Source of the DNA: Pseudogemmobacter lacusdianii
Lineage (GTDB): Bacteria > Pseudomonadota > Alphaproteobacteria > Rhodobacterales > Rhodobacteraceae
Direction: 5' to 3'
DNA: 64,000 nucleotides
Assembly: GCF_030848395.1 (NCBI RefSeq)
Contig: NZ_JAVDBT010000002.1
Coordinates: forward strand, 62,001 to 126,000
This document shows, one piece after another, positions 33,428 to 42,919 of this stretch. The position numbers and the translations under genes are program-made. Below the pieces are notes generated by a model that made no database searches, was not told the origin of the DNA, and worked only from the letters and a program-made list of their open reading frames with translations. The number at the start of each line of letters is the position of its first letter. Positions within the stretch are counted from its first letter, which is position 1.

Positions 33428-34231
33428 GTGCAGATCAAATTGGGCTATGACATCGAGATTGCTTGCGACCAGCCGACCGAAGTCATCGCTTTGATGGATC
33501 CGCATCCCGACCTTGCAGGGCAGATCGTGCAAAGTTCGGGGTTGCAGATCACGCCCGATGTCTCGCATCGCAGCTACATCGACCGCTACGGCAACAAATG
33601 CCTGCGCTTCACTGCGCCTGCCGGAAAGACCCGGCTCACCTGCGATAATCACCTAAAAATCAATGATTCACCTGAGGTTTGGGACGAAAGCCTCACCCAA
33701 TCCGCGCTGAGCGATCTGCCAGATGAGGTGATCAGCTACCTCCTGGCCAGCCGCTATTGCGAGACCGACCTTATGATGGCCAAAGCTTGGGAGCTTTTCG
33801 GCCAAACACCTCCGGGCTGGCCGCGCGTCCGGGCGATTTTTGACTATGTGAACAGTCACTTAACCTTTGGATACCCGCACGCCCGCGCCACCCGCACCGC
33901 GTCTGAGGCTTGGGCCGAAGGCAAAGGCGTTTGCCGCGACTTTGCGCATCTCGCAATCACCTTCTGCCGCTGCATGAACATTCCGGCCCGCTACGCCAAT
34001 GGTTATCTGGGCGATATCGGCGTGCCCGCCGACCCCGCGCCGATGGATTTCAACGCTTGGGCCGAGGTCTGGCTGGGCGACCAATGGGTCACCTTTGACG
34101 CCCGCCACAACACGCCGCGCATTGGCCGCGTGGTCATCGCGCGCGGGCGCGATGCCACCGATATCCCGCTTTTGCACAGCTTCGGCCCGCATGTCCTGAC
34201 CCATTTCAAGGTCTGGACCGAGCCCGCCTAA
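33428..34231 (+). CDS. Transglutaminase-like cysteine protease-fold protein
   Basis: 267 residues from the GTG at 33428 with GGGGGCGGA upstream (MQIKLGYDIEIACDQPTEVIAL). An N-terminal bacterial-transglutaminase-associated domain is followed by the core: Cys169 in GKGVCRDFAHLAI, and Asp224 in VTFDARHN. The position of the catalytic His is Asn209 (MDFNAW). I recall other members of this alphaproteobacterial subfamily lacking the His too, so this may be a family trait. Cytoplasmic, no signal peptide. Function unknown. Confidence 0.85.
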   Translation: MQIKLGYDIEIACDQPTEVIALMDPHPDLAGQIVQSSGLQITPDVSHRSYIDRYGNKCLRFTAPAGKTRLTCDNHLKINDSPEVWDESLTQSALSDLPDEVISYLLASRYCETDLMMAKAWELFGQTPPGWPRVRAIFDYVNSHLTFGYPHARATRTASEAWAEGKGVCRDFAHLAITFCRCMNIPARYANGYLGDIGVPADPAPMDFNAWAEVWLGDQWVTFDARHNTPRIGRVVIARGRDATDIPLLHSFGPHVLTHFKVWTEPA

Positions 34232-34237
34232 GGCGCT

Positions 34238-35485
34238 TTAGATCAGGAACTCGGACAAAGCGTCATCATTCGTGATGTCGCGATAGGTGAAGCCCGCCGC
34301 CTCCATCCGCCCAGTGAATATGCTGAAGTTTTCCGCCCGCTTGGTCTCAATCCCAATCAGGACCGAGCCGAAGTTGCGCGCCGACTTCTTCAGATATTCA
34401 AAGCGGCTGATGTCGTCTTCGCTGCCCAGCATCGAGAGGAACTCTTTCAACGCGCCGGGGCGCTGCGGCATGCGCAGGATGAAATATTTCTTCAGCCCGG
34501 CAAAGCGTTGCGCCCGCTCCTTCACCTCGGGCAACCGCTCAAAGTCGAAATTCCCGCCCGAGGTGACGCAGATCACCGTCTTGCCGCGGATCTCCTCGGC
34601 CAGTTCCGGCAGCACATCGACCGAAAGCGCGCCCGCTGGTTCCAGCACGATGCCTTCAACGTTCAGCATCTCAAGCATCGTGATGCAAACCCGGTCCTCG
34701 GGTGCCAGATGCACCAGATCGGCCGAGGCCCAGCGCAGCCGTTCAAAGGTCAACTCCCCCAAGCGGCCCACGGCGGCACCGTCCACAAAGCTGTTCACTT
34801 TCGGCAGTTTAACCGTCTCACCGGCCAAAAGCGCCGCATGCAAAGACGCCCCGCCCAAAGGTTCGACAAAGCGGAACTCCACCTCGGGCGCGGCTTCGCG
34901 CAAAAGGCTGGTGACGCCCGCCGCAAGACCGCCACCGCCCACAGGCAAAACCACCATATCCGGCGCGCGGCCCAATTGGTCGAGCATCTCAACCGCCACG
35001 CTGGCCTGACCTTCGATCACATCCGAGTCATCGAAAGGCGCCAAGAAATGCGCGCCCTCGGCCCGGCAAAACTCTTGCGCCGCCGCCAAAGTCTGGTCGA
35101 AATAATCCCCGGTCAGCTGGATCTTAACCGCATCGCCGCCAAACATCCGCGTTTTGTCGATCTTTTGCTGTGGCGTGGTCACCGGCATAAAAATCGTCCC
35201 GGCCACGCCGAAATGCCGGCAAGCAAAGGCCACGCCTTGGGCATGATTGCCCGCACTGGCGCAAACAAAATGCCGCTGATCGGGGGTCTTCTCGCGCATT
35301 TTGCGCATCGCATTGAACGCGCCGCGCAGCTTGTAACTGCGCACAGGCGTTAGATCTTCACGCTTCAGCCAAATCTCGGCACCATAACGCGCCGACAAAT
35401 GATCGTTGCGCTGCAACGGTGTTGCGGGGAAGAGACCTCGGATAGCCTTGGTCGCACTGCGGGCATCTTGGACGAAATCATTCAT
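34238..35485 (-). CDS. ilvA: Threonine ammonia-lyase (threonine dehydratase)
   Basis: 415 residues from the ATG at 35485 ([15 protein letters not shown]). Pyridoxal-phosphate Lys52 in [23 protein letters not shown], the phosphate-binding [10 protein letters not shown] and [11 protein letters not shown]. One C-terminal ACT-like regulatory domain (about 335-415; [19 protein letters not shown]). It deaminates threonine to 2-oxobutanoate for isoleucine synthesis. The length is that of the shorter biosynthetic form with a single ACT domain. Convergent with the transglutaminase gene and divergent from argG. Confidence 0.94.
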   Translation of the reverse strand: MNDFVQDARSATKAIRGLFPATPLQRNDHLSARYGAEIWLKREDLTPVRSYKLRGAFNAMRKMREKTPDQRHFVCASAGNHAQGVAFACRHFGVAGTIFMPVTTPQQKIDKTRMFGGDAVKIQLTGDYFDQTLAAAQEFCRAEGAHFLAPFDDSDVIEGQASVAVEMLDQLGRAPDMVVLPVGGGGLAAGVTSLLREAAPEVEFRFVEPLGGASLHAALLAGETVKLPKVNSFVDGAAVGRLGELTFERLRWASADLVHLAPEDRVCITMLEMLNVEGIVLEPAGALSVDVLPELAEEIRGKTVICVTSGGNFDFERLPEVKERAQRFAGLKKYFILRMPQRPGALKEFLSMLGSEDDISRFEYLKKSARNFGSVLIGIETKRAENFSIFTGRMEAAGFTYRDITNDDALSEFLI

Positions 35486-35590
35486 GGCCGCGACCCTACA
35501 GCGCCGCAACGGCAAGGCCAATCGGTCTTGTTTGCCAAGCCAAAACCCAATAGACCCCGGCGTCAGTTTCGCCCTGCGGAGGCCCCGAAC

Positions 35591-36820
35591 ATGCAGCACC
35601 CCAAAAAAGTCGTCCTTGCCTATTCAGGCGGCCTCGACACCTCGATCATCCTGAAATGGTTGCAGACCGAATACGGCTGCGAGGTGGTGACCTTCACCGC
35701 CGACCTCGGCCAAGGTGAAGAGCTGGAGCCGGCCCGTGAAAAGGCCATCCTGCTCGGCATCAAGCCCGAGAATATCCACATTCTGGATCTGCGCGAAGAA
35801 TTCGTGCGCGACTTCGTTTTCCCGATGTTCCGCGCCAATGCGCTTTACGAGGGCCAGTATCTGCTCGGCACCTCGATCGCGCGCCCGCTGATCGCCAAAT
35901 ATCTGGCCGAGATCGCCGTCGAGAGCGGCGCCGATGCCGTCGCGCATGGTGCGACCGGCAAGGGCAATGACCAAGTGCGCTTCGAACTGGGCGTTGCTGG
36001 TCTTGAGCCGAACCTGCGGGTGATCGCGCCTTGGCGTGAATGGGATCTGTCCTCGCGCACCAAGCTTTTGGAATTCGCCGAGCAAAACCAAATCCCGGTT
36101 GCCAAGAACAAGCGCGGCGAAGCGCCCTTCTCGGTCGACGCGAACCTTCTGCACACCTCGTCCGAGGGCACCGTGCTGGAAGATCCGGCTCAGGAAGCCC
36201 CCGATTACGTCGCCCAGCGCATCGTCGCTGTGGAAGACGCGCCGAACACGCCGGAATTCATCGAAGTCACCTTCGAGAAAGGCGATCCGATCGCGATCAA
36301 TGGCGAGGCTCTGTCGCCGGCTGCGATCCTGACCAAGCTCAATGAGCTGGGCGGCAAGCATGGCATCGGCCTTCTCGACTTCGTGGAAAACCGCTTCGTC
36401 GGCATGAAATCGCGCGGCGTCTATGAGACCCCCGGCGGCACCATCCTTCTGGAAGCTCACCGCGGCATCGAGCAGATCACCCTCGATTCCGGCGCTGGCC
36501 ACCTGAAAGACTCGATCATGCCGCGCTATGCCGAGCTGATCTACAACGGCTTCTGGTTCTCGCCCGAGCGTGAGGCGCTGCAAGCGCTGATCGACAAGAC
36601 CCAAGAGCATGTCAGCGGCACCGTGAAGCTGAAACTTTACAAAGGCGTCGCCCGCACCGTGGCGCGTTGGTCCGAGCACACGCTTTACAGCGAAAAGCAC
36701 GTCACTTTTGAAGATGACGCTGGCGCTTACGACCAAAAAGACGCGGCAGGCTTCATCCGCCTCAACGCTCTGCGCCTGCGGCTGATCTCGGCCCGCAACG
36801 CCCGCGTGGCCAAGAAGTAA
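35591..36820 (+). CDS. argG: Argininosuccinate synthase
   Basis: 409 residues from the ATG at 35591, eight bases after GCGGAGG. ATP-pyrophosphatase P-loop [12 protein letters not shown], the ADLGQGEE motif, and the conserved [15 protein letters not shown] are all present. It condenses citrulline and aspartate in arginine biosynthesis. Divergent from ilvA. The transcript ends at the strong terminator 36841-36878. Confidence 0.97.
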   Translation: MQHPKKVVLAYSGGLDTSIILKWLQTEYGCEVVTFTADLGQGEELEPAREKAILLGIKPENIHILDLREEFVRDFVFPMFRANALYEGQYLLGTSIARPLIAKYLAEIAVESGADAVAHGATGKGNDQVRFELGVAGLEPNLRVIAPWREWDLSSRTKLLEFAEQNQIPVAKNKRGEAPFSVDANLLHTSSEGTVLEDPAQEAPDYVAQRIVAVEDAPNTPEFIEVTFEKGDPIAINGEALSPAAILTKLNELGGKHGIGLLDFVENRFVGMKSRGVYETPGGTILLEAHRGIEQITLDSGAGHLKDSIMPRYAELIYNGFWFSPEREALQALIDKTQEHVSGTVKLKLYKGVARTVARWSEHTLYSEKHVTFEDDAGAYDQKDAAGFIRLNALRLRLISARNARVAKK

Positions 36821-36840
36821 GCGCCTCGACAGCGCAGAGA

Positions 36841-36878
36841 AAAGCCCGGATGCCTTGACTGGCATCCGGGCTTTTTTC
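36841..36878. terminator. Intrinsic terminator after argG
   Basis: AAAGCCCGGATGCC (36841-36854) pairs with GGCATCCGGGCTTT (36861-36874), loop TTGACT, followed by more T. It separates argG (+) from the convergent thioesterase gene (-). Confidence 0.9.
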
Positions 36879-36895
36879 GTCTCTAATCTGGCAGA

Positions 36896-37309
36896 TTAGC
36901 CCGCTTTTGGCACGGTGAACTGAGTTTGGGTCACCAGGGCCGCCACCTTTCCATCGGATCGGGTGATGGTGGTCTGCACCACCATCGTGCGCCGGCCTTT
37001 GTGCAAAAACACCGCCTCAGCCCGCACCAGATCCCCCTCTGGGACCGAGCGGAAGAAGTTTGTCTTGCTCTCCATCGTGGTGGTGATCTCGCCCTCGACC
37101 ATATTCACCATCGCCAAGGTGCCGCCGATATTATCAGCCAAACCGATCACCGCCCCGCCGTGCAGCACGCCGTTGCGGTTGATCAACTGGGGCGAGGCCA
37201 AAAGCTCTGCCACCACCTTTTCCGCAGTCGCAGAGACGATTTTCAGCCCCAGATGCTGCGCAAAAGGTGGCTGGTTCATCGCAATCTCTTGCAAAGTCGC
37301 GCTCATCAT
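36896..37309 (-). CDS. PaaI-family hotdog thioesterase
   Basis: 137 residues from the ATG at 37309 (a second ATG follows at 37306). Hotdog fold with the signature NRNGVLHGGAVIGLADNIGG, in which HGG marks the substrate pocket of PaaI/YbgC-like acyl-CoA thioesterases. Substrate not predictable. Its start overlaps the maeB stop (ATGATGA), so it is translated with malic enzyme. Confidence 0.87.
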   Translation of the reverse strand: MMSATLQEIAMNQPPFAQHLGLKIVSATAEKVVAELLASPQLINRNGVLHGGAVIGLADNIGGTLAMVNMVEGEITTTMESKTNFFRSVPEGDLVRAEAVFLHKGRRTMVVQTTITRSDGKVAALVTQTQFTVPKAG

Positions 37310-39564
37310 CCCCCCACGCGGCTGGCGGCCATCACCGCCATATTCACGATGTCGCTGACCGTGGCATTGGTCGAGCAGATCTGGATCGGCTTCTTCACGC
37401 CGGTCAGGATCGGGCCAATCACCGTCGCCCCCGCCATCTCTTGCATCAGCTTGACCGAGATCGAGGCCGAATGCCGCGCTGGCACCACCAGAATATTCGC
37501 CGGTCCGGTCAGGCGGCTGAAGGGGTAGTGTTTCATCGCTTCGGGGTTCAGCGCGACGTCAACGGTCATCTCGCCTTCATATTCGAAGTCGACATTCATC
37601 CCATCCAACACATTCGAGGCGTGCTGCATCTTCGTCGCGCGCTCGCTGACCGGATAGCCAAAGGTCGAGAAGCTGACGAAAGCGACCCGAGGCTCCAGCC
37701 CCAGATTGCGTGCCACGCCCGCCGCACGGGTGGCAATCGTGGCCAGATCCTTCTCATCGGGCCATTCATGCACCAAAGTATCGGCAATCAGCACGATGCG
37801 GCCTTTGTGCAGCAAAGCTGTCACCCCGACCGCGCCATCCGTCGCCTTGGCATCGAAGACATGGTTGATCAGGCTCATCACATGCGCCGATTTCCGGGTG
37901 GCCCCGGTCACCAAACCATCGCCGTGCCCATGCGCCAGCATCAGCGCGGCAAAGACATGGCGGTCGCGGGCCGCCAGCCGGTGAATGTCCTGCGGATCTT
38001 GGCCTGCACGCTGCAAGCGGCGGTAAAGGAAATCTTTATAGGTATCGAGATGGCGCGAATTGGCGGCGTTCACCACCTCCAACTCACGCAAAGCATCGCC
38101 CAGACCGGCGGCCTCGAGCTTTTCTTTGACATCCGCCTCACGGCCCACAACCAGGGCCTTCCCAAGACCCGAACGTTGGTAGGCCACCGCCGCCCGCAAC
38201 ACCCGCGGGTCATCGCCTTCGGCAAAGATCATCCGCGCCTGCGCTTGGCGCGCGCGCGCATGCAGCCCTTCAAGGATGCTGGCGGTCGGATCCATCCGGG
38301 CCTTCAAGCCGGCCTCATAGGCCTTCATATCAATGATCGGACGGCGGGCGACGCCGGTATCCATGCCCGCCTTGGCCACCGCCGGCGGCACCACATAGAT
38401 CAAACGCGGATCAAACGGCGTCGGGATGATGTAATCGCGGCCAAAGCTCAGCTTGCGGCCATAGGCCATCGCCACCTCATCCGGCACATCCTCACGCGCC
38501 AAGGCCGCCAAGGCCTGTGCGCAGGCCAGTTTCATCTCGTCATTGATGGCGCGAGCATGAATGTCCAAAGCGCCCCGGAAGAGATAGGGGAAGCCCAGAA
38601 CGTTGTTCACTTGGTTGGGGTAATCGCTGCGCCCCGTGGCCACGATCGCATCGGGCCGCACTGCATGCGCCTCTTCCGGAGTGATCTCGGGGTCCGGGTT
38701 CGCCATAGCGAAGATCACCGGGTTTTCCGCCATGTTCGAGACCATTTCAGGCGTCACCGCCCCCTTGGCCGAGACGCCAAGGAAGACATCAGCCCCCTTC
38801 ATCGCCTCTTCCAAGGTCCGCAGGTCGGTGTTCACGGCATGGGCCGATTTCCACTGGTTCATGCCCTCGGTGCGACCTTGATAGATCACGCCCTTGGTGT
38901 CGCACATGATGCAGTTTTCATGCCGCGCGCCCATTGCCTTGATCAGCTCAAGACAAGCGATCCCCGCAGCGCCCGCGCCGTTCAGCACGATCCGGCAGTC
39001 TTCGATCTTCTTGCCCGAGATCTCGAGCGCGTTGATCAGACCCGCCGCACAGATCACCGCCGTGCCATGCTGATCGTCGTGGAACACCGGAATATCGCAC
39101 AGCTCTTTCAGCCGCTGCTCGATGATAAAGCATTCCGGCGCCTTGATATCTTCCAGATTGATGCCGCCAAAGGTCGGCGCCATCAGCTTCACCGCTTGGA
39201 TGATTTCATCCGCATCCTCGGTATCCAACTCGATATCGATGGCATTCACATCGGCAAAGCGCTTGAAGAGCACAGCCTTGCCCTCCATCACCGGCTTCGA
39301 GGCCATGGCACCAAGATTGCCCATGCCCAAGATCGCGGTCCCGTTCGAGATCACCGCGACCATATTGCCCTTCACCGTATAATCATAAACGGTCGAGGGA
39401 TTGTCGGCGATCGCCTGCACCGGCACGGCCACGCCCGGGCTATAGGCCAATGACAAATCGCGCTGCGTCACCATTGGGGTGGTCGCGACAATCTCATATT
39501 TGCCGGGCCTAGGCTCAAGATGATAGGCAAGCGCTTCTTCCGGGGTGATTTTCGTGCGGCTCAT
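37306..39564 (-). CDS. maeB: NADP-dependent malic enzyme with phosphotransacetylase-like domain
   Basis: 752 residues, the length of the MaeB/TME fusion. N-terminal malic domain (SLAYSPGVAVPV, HDDQHGTAVICAAGL), NAD(P)-binding domain (VLNGAGAAGIACLELI, MANPDPEITPEEA) and a C-terminal phosphotransacetylase-like region (from about 430; MIFAEGDDPRVLRAAV) that is usually catalytically inactive and serves regulation. It decarboxylates malate to pyruvate with NADPH formation. Divergent from mutS across 117 bases. Confidence 0.95.
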   Translation of the reverse strand: MSRTKITPEEALAYHLEPRPGKYEIVATTPMVTQRDLSLAYSPGVAVPVQAIADNPSTVYDYTVKGNMVAVISNGTAILGMGNLGAMASKPVMEGKAVLFKRFADVNAIDIELDTEDADEIIQAVKLMAPTFGGINLEDIKAPECFIIEQRLKELCDIPVFHDDQHGTAVICAAGLINALEISGKKIEDCRIVLNGAGAAGIACLELIKAMGARHENCIMCDTKGVIYQGRTEGMNQWKSAHAVNTDLRTLEEAMKGADVFLGVSAKGAVTPEMVSNMAENPVIFAMANPDPEITPEEAHAVRPDAIVATGRSDYPNQVNNVLGFPYLFRGALDIHARAINDEMKLACAQALAALAREDVPDEVAMAYGRKLSFGRDYIIPTPFDPRLIYVVPPAVAKAGMDTGVARRPIIDMKAYEAGLKARMDPTASILEGLHARARQAQARMIFAEGDDPRVLRAAVAYQRSGLGKALVVGREADVKEKLEAAGLGDALRELEVVNAANSRHLDTYKDFLYRRLQRAGQDPQDIHRLAARDRHVFAALMLAHGHGDGLVTGATRKSAHVMSLINHVFDAKATDGAVGVTALLHKGRIVLIADTLVHEWPDEKDLATIATRAAGVARNLGLEPRVAFVSFSTFGYPVSERATKMQHASNVLDGMNVDFEYEGEMTVDVALNPEAMKHYPFSRLTGPANILVVPARHSASISVKLMQEMAGATVIGPILTGVKKPIQICSTNATVSDIVNMAVMAASRVGG

Positions 39565-39681
39565 GGGCGGACCATCCTGTAATCAAGCCGTTGGGTGATA
39601 GACCCGGCAAACCATCGTGAAAAGCCTGTTTGCGGCGGACAACACGCTTTTGTAGGGTCGCTGCAGTACCCCGGGGGATCT

Positions 39682-42306
39682 ATGACTGACGACGTGGTTA
39701 CGCCGATGATGGCGCAGTTCCTGCAAATTCGGGCCCAAAACCCGGGTTCGCTGCTGTTCTATCGCATGGGCGATTTTTACGAGATGTTCTTCGAAGACGC
39801 TTTGGCCGCGGCCGAGGCTTTGGACATCGCGCTCACCAAGCGCGGCTTTCACAAGGGCGAGCCGATCCCGATGTGCGGCGTGCCGGTCCATGCCGCCGAG
39901 GGCTATTTGCTGACGCTGATCCGCAAAGGGTTCCGCGTGGCCATTGCCGAGCAGTTGGAAGACCCCGCCGAGGCCAAGAAACGCGGCGCCAAATCGGTGG
40001 TGAAGCGCGACGTGGTGCGGCTCGTCACCCCCGGCACGCTGACCGAGGATTCCTTGCTGGAAGCGCGCCGCCACAACTTCCTGTGCGCCTTTGCCGAGGT
40101 GCGGGATGAGGCGGCGATCGCTTGGGCCGATATCTCGACGGGTGAGTTTCGGGTCATGGCCTGCACACTGCCCCGCCTTGCGCCGGAACTGGCGCGTCTT
40201 GCCCCGCGTGAAGTGCTGGTCAGCGAGACGCGGGACCGCGATTTGGCGGGATTAGTGACTGAATCTGGTGCGGCGATGACGCCGCTCGCCAAGTCCTCCT
40301 TCGATTCCGCCGGGGCCGAAAAGCGGCTGTGTGAGCTTTTCAAAGTCGGCTCGCTTGAGGCTTTTGGCAGTTTCGACCGGGCCGAGCTTTCGGCCATGGG
40401 CGCTTTGGTCGATTATCTCGACCTCACCCAAAGGGGCAAACTGCCGCTCCTGCGGCCCCCGGTGAAAGAGGCCCCCGGTGGCACGGTGCAGATCGATGCC
40501 GCCACAAGGCGCAACCTTGAGATCACCGCATCCTTGCAAGGCGGGCGCGAAAACTCGCTTCTCTGGGCGGTGGATCGCACCGTCACCGCGCCGGGTGCGC
40601 GGCTTTTGGAGCGCCGCCTCTCGGCCCCTTCGCGCGATCTGGCCACCATCCACGCAAGGCTGGATGCCGTGCGCCATATGGTCGTGCAAAGCCCGCTGCG
40701 CCACGAACTGCGTGAGGCTTTGCGCCGTGTGCCGGACATGGACCGCGCCCTATCGCGCATCGCGCTTGACCGCGCCGGGCCGCGCGATTTGGCCGCGATC
40801 CGCTCGGGGCTCGCACAGGCCGAGACGGTCTCAAAGCTCCTCACCGGCACGCCCGAGCTTCTCAGCCAAGCCAGCGCCGCCCTGTTGGGCCATGAGGGTC
40901 TCGTGGACCTCCTCGACCGCGCTTTGGTCGCCGAACCGCCGCTGATGGCGCGTGATGGTGGCTTTATCGCCACCGGCTATGATGCCGAGCTGGATGAGAC
41001 CCGCGCCTTGCGGGACGAAGGCCGTGGCGTGATCGGCCGCATGCAGGCCGACTATGCCGAAACGGCGGGCGTTCCGACCTTGAAGATCAAGCACAACAAC
41101 GTGCTCGGTTACTTCATCGAGGTCACCCCCACCCATGAAGAGCGCCTGCGCGCCCTGCCCGAACTGTTCATCCACCGCCAAACCACCGCCGGCCAAGTGC
41201 GCTTCACGACGGTCGAGTTGAACGCGCTGGAGACCAAGATCCTCAACGCTGGAAACCACGCGCTTGAGATCGAAAAACGTCACTATGATAGCCTAAAAGG
41301 CGCCATTCTGGACCAAAGCGGCCCCATCGGTGCCGCTGCCCGTGCCTTGGCCGAGGTGGATCTGGCGACCGCCTTCGCCGATCTGGCCAGCGCCGAGGAT
41401 TGGTCCGAGCCACAGATCGACGACAGCCGCGCCTTCCTTCTGGAAGGGGGCCGCCACCCCGTGGTCGAACGCGCCCTGCGCCGACTGGGTGAGCCCTTCA
41501 TTGCCAATGATTGCCAACTGACCAAGGCTTCAACTCCGGCGATTTGGCTGCTGACCGGGCCCAATATGGCTGGTAAATCGACCTTCCTGCGCCAAAACGC
41601 TCTGATCGCGCTCTTGGCGCAAGCGGGCAGCTATGTCCCCGCCCGCAAGGCCCATATCGGCCTTGTCAGCCAGATCTTCAGCCGCGTTGGCGCCTCGGAT
41701 GATCTGGCGCGGGGTCGGTCGACCTTCATGGTTGAGATGGTGGAAACCGCCGCCATCCTCAACCAAGCCGATGACCGCGCTTTGGTGATCTTGGACGAAA
41801 TCGGCCGTGGCACCGCGACTTATGACGGGCTTTCCATCGCTTGGGCCACGCTGGAACATCTGCACGGCGTTAACCGCTGCCGCGCGCTTTTCGCCACGCA
41901 TTACCACGAGATGACAGCGCTTTCCGGCAAGCTACAAGGCGTGGAGAATGCCACCGTCAGCGTCAAGGAATGGGAAGGTGAGGTCATCTTCCTGCATGAG
42001 GTGAAGCAAGGCGCCGCTGATCGCAGCTATGGGGTGCAAGTGGCGCGGCTCGCGGGCCTGCCCGCTTCGGTGGTCGAACGCGCCAAAGTCGTGCTTGAGG
42101 CTTTGGAGCAAGGCGACCGCGATGGCCGCAAGCCCTCGACCCTGATCGACGACCTGCCGCTTTTCCGCGCCGCCCCGCCGCCGCCCGCGCCAAAGCCCCA
42201 AAAGACCTCGGATCTGGAAGACCGCCTTCGCGGCGCCAATCCAGACGAGATGTCCCCGATGGAGGCCTTGCGGCTGGTCTACGATCTGAAAACCCTGCTC
42301 AATTGA
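39682..42306 (+). CDS. mutS: DNA mismatch repair protein MutS
   Basis: 874 residues from the ATG at 39682 after GGGGGA; the longer frame is not family sequence. Domain I has F-Y-E-M-F (the mismatch-wedging Phe-x-Glu in GDFYEMFFEDA). The ATPase has Walker A GPNMAGKS at 626-633, LVILDEIGRGTATYDG (Walker B) and the ATHYHEM loop. The C-terminal tail (MSPMEALRLVYDLKTLL) is present. Ends at the hairpin 42314-42341. Confidence 0.96.
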   Translation: MTDDVVTPMMAQFLQIRAQNPGSLLFYRMGDFYEMFFEDALAAAEALDIALTKRGFHKGEPIPMCGVPVHAAEGYLLTLIRKGFRVAIAEQLEDPAEAKKRGAKSVVKRDVVRLVTPGTLTEDSLLEARRHNFLCAFAEVRDEAAIAWADISTGEFRVMACTLPRLAPELARLAPREVLVSETRDRDLAGLVTESGAAMTPLAKSSFDSAGAEKRLCELFKVGSLEAFGSFDRAELSAMGALVDYLDLTQRGKLPLLRPPVKEAPGGTVQIDAATRRNLEITASLQGGRENSLLWAVDRTVTAPGARLLERRLSAPSRDLATIHARLDAVRHMVVQSPLRHELREALRRVPDMDRALSRIALDRAGPRDLAAIRSGLAQAETVSKLLTGTPELLSQASAALLGHEGLVDLLDRALVAEPPLMARDGGFIATGYDAELDETRALRDEGRGVIGRMQADYAETAGVPTLKIKHNNVLGYFIEVTPTHEERLRALPELFIHRQTTAGQVRFTTVELNALETKILNAGNHALEIEKRHYDSLKGAILDQSGPIGAAARALAEVDLATAFADLASAEDWSEPQIDDSRAFLLEGGRHPVVERALRRLGEPFIANDCQLTKASTPAIWLLTGPNMAGKSTFLRQNALIALLAQAGSYVPARKAHIGLVSQIFSRVGASDDLARGRSTFMVEMVETAAILNQADDRALVILDEIGRGTATYDGLSIAWATLEHLHGVNRCRALFATHYHEMTALSGKLQGVENATVSVKEWEGEVIFLHEVKQGAADRSYGVQVARLAGLPASVVERAKVVLEALEQGDRDGRKPSTLIDDLPLFRAAPPPPAPKPQKTSDLEDRLRGANPDEMSPMEALRLVYDLKTLLN

Positions 42307-42313
42307 GCCAATG

Positions 42314-42341
42314 AAAAAGGGCGGCCGAAGCCGCCCTTTTT
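42314..42341. terminator. Bidirectional intrinsic terminator between mutS and grpE
   Basis: A perfect 12-bp stem AAAAAGGGCGGC (42314-42325) / GCCGCCCTTTTT (42330-42341) with a CGAA tetraloop, A and T ends serving both converging genes. Confidence 0.92.
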
Positions 42342-42358
42342 TAATCTCGCGTGCAGTC

Positions 42359-42901
42359 TCAGCCCGGATTGGACGAGACGCCGACTTGCGCCGGGCGCAA
42401 CAGGCGCTCGTGCAACATGAAGCCTTCGTTCATCACTTGGATGATCTGACCAGCTTTGGTGCCAGGCACCGGGGCCTCAAACATCGCCTCATGCAACTGC
42501 GGATCGAAGACATCGCCAATCGCGGGCGAAACCGTCTTCACGCCGTGCTTATCCATCACATTGGTCAGCTCGCGCAGCGTCAGCTCCACCCCTTCGATCA
42601 AAGCGGCCGAAGCGGCACGGCTTTCCTCGGGGATCGCCTGCAAAGCGCGGTTCAGGTTGTCGTAAACCGGCAAGAGATCGCGTGCCAGCTTGCTGCCACC
42701 ATATTGCTCTGCCTCGCGCCGATCACGCTCAGAGCGTTTGCGCGAATTCTCGGCATCTGCCAGCGCCCGCATAAAGCGGTCGCGGAACTCATCCCGTTCA
42801 GCGGTCAGCGCGGCGATTTCGCCATCCAGCTGAGCATCCGCCATTTCGTTCTCCAGATCGGGGAGATCGGCATTCTCTGCCGCCGCCTGGTCCTTCGTCA
42901 T
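42359..42901 (-). CDS. grpE: Nucleotide exchange factor GrpE
   Basis: 180 residues. Long N-terminal coiled coil (LDGEIAALTAERDEFRDRFMRALADAENSRKRSERDR) followed by the beta-domain with HGVKTVSPAIGDVFDPQLHEAMFE and VMNEGFMLHERLLRPAQV. It releases ADP from DnaK. Eighteen bases downstream of hrcA, one operon; dnaK and dnaJ are not in the window. Confidence 0.95.
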   Translation of the reverse strand: MTKDQAAAENADLPDLENEMADAQLDGEIAALTAERDEFRDRFMRALADAENSRKRSERDRREAEQYGGSKLARDLLPVYDNLNRALQAIPEESRAASAALIEGVELTLRELTNVMDKHGVKTVSPAIGDVFDPQLHEAMFEAPVPGTKAGQIIQVMNEGFMLHERLLRPAQVGVSSNPG

Positions 42902-42919
42902 GCTTCCACCTCTTTCGTC

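Noticed and set aside
37267-39453. Long plus-strand open frame (728 codons) opposite maeB
   Set aside because: Antisense shadow of an intact malic enzyme in GC-rich DNA; His/Arg-rich translation with no domain.
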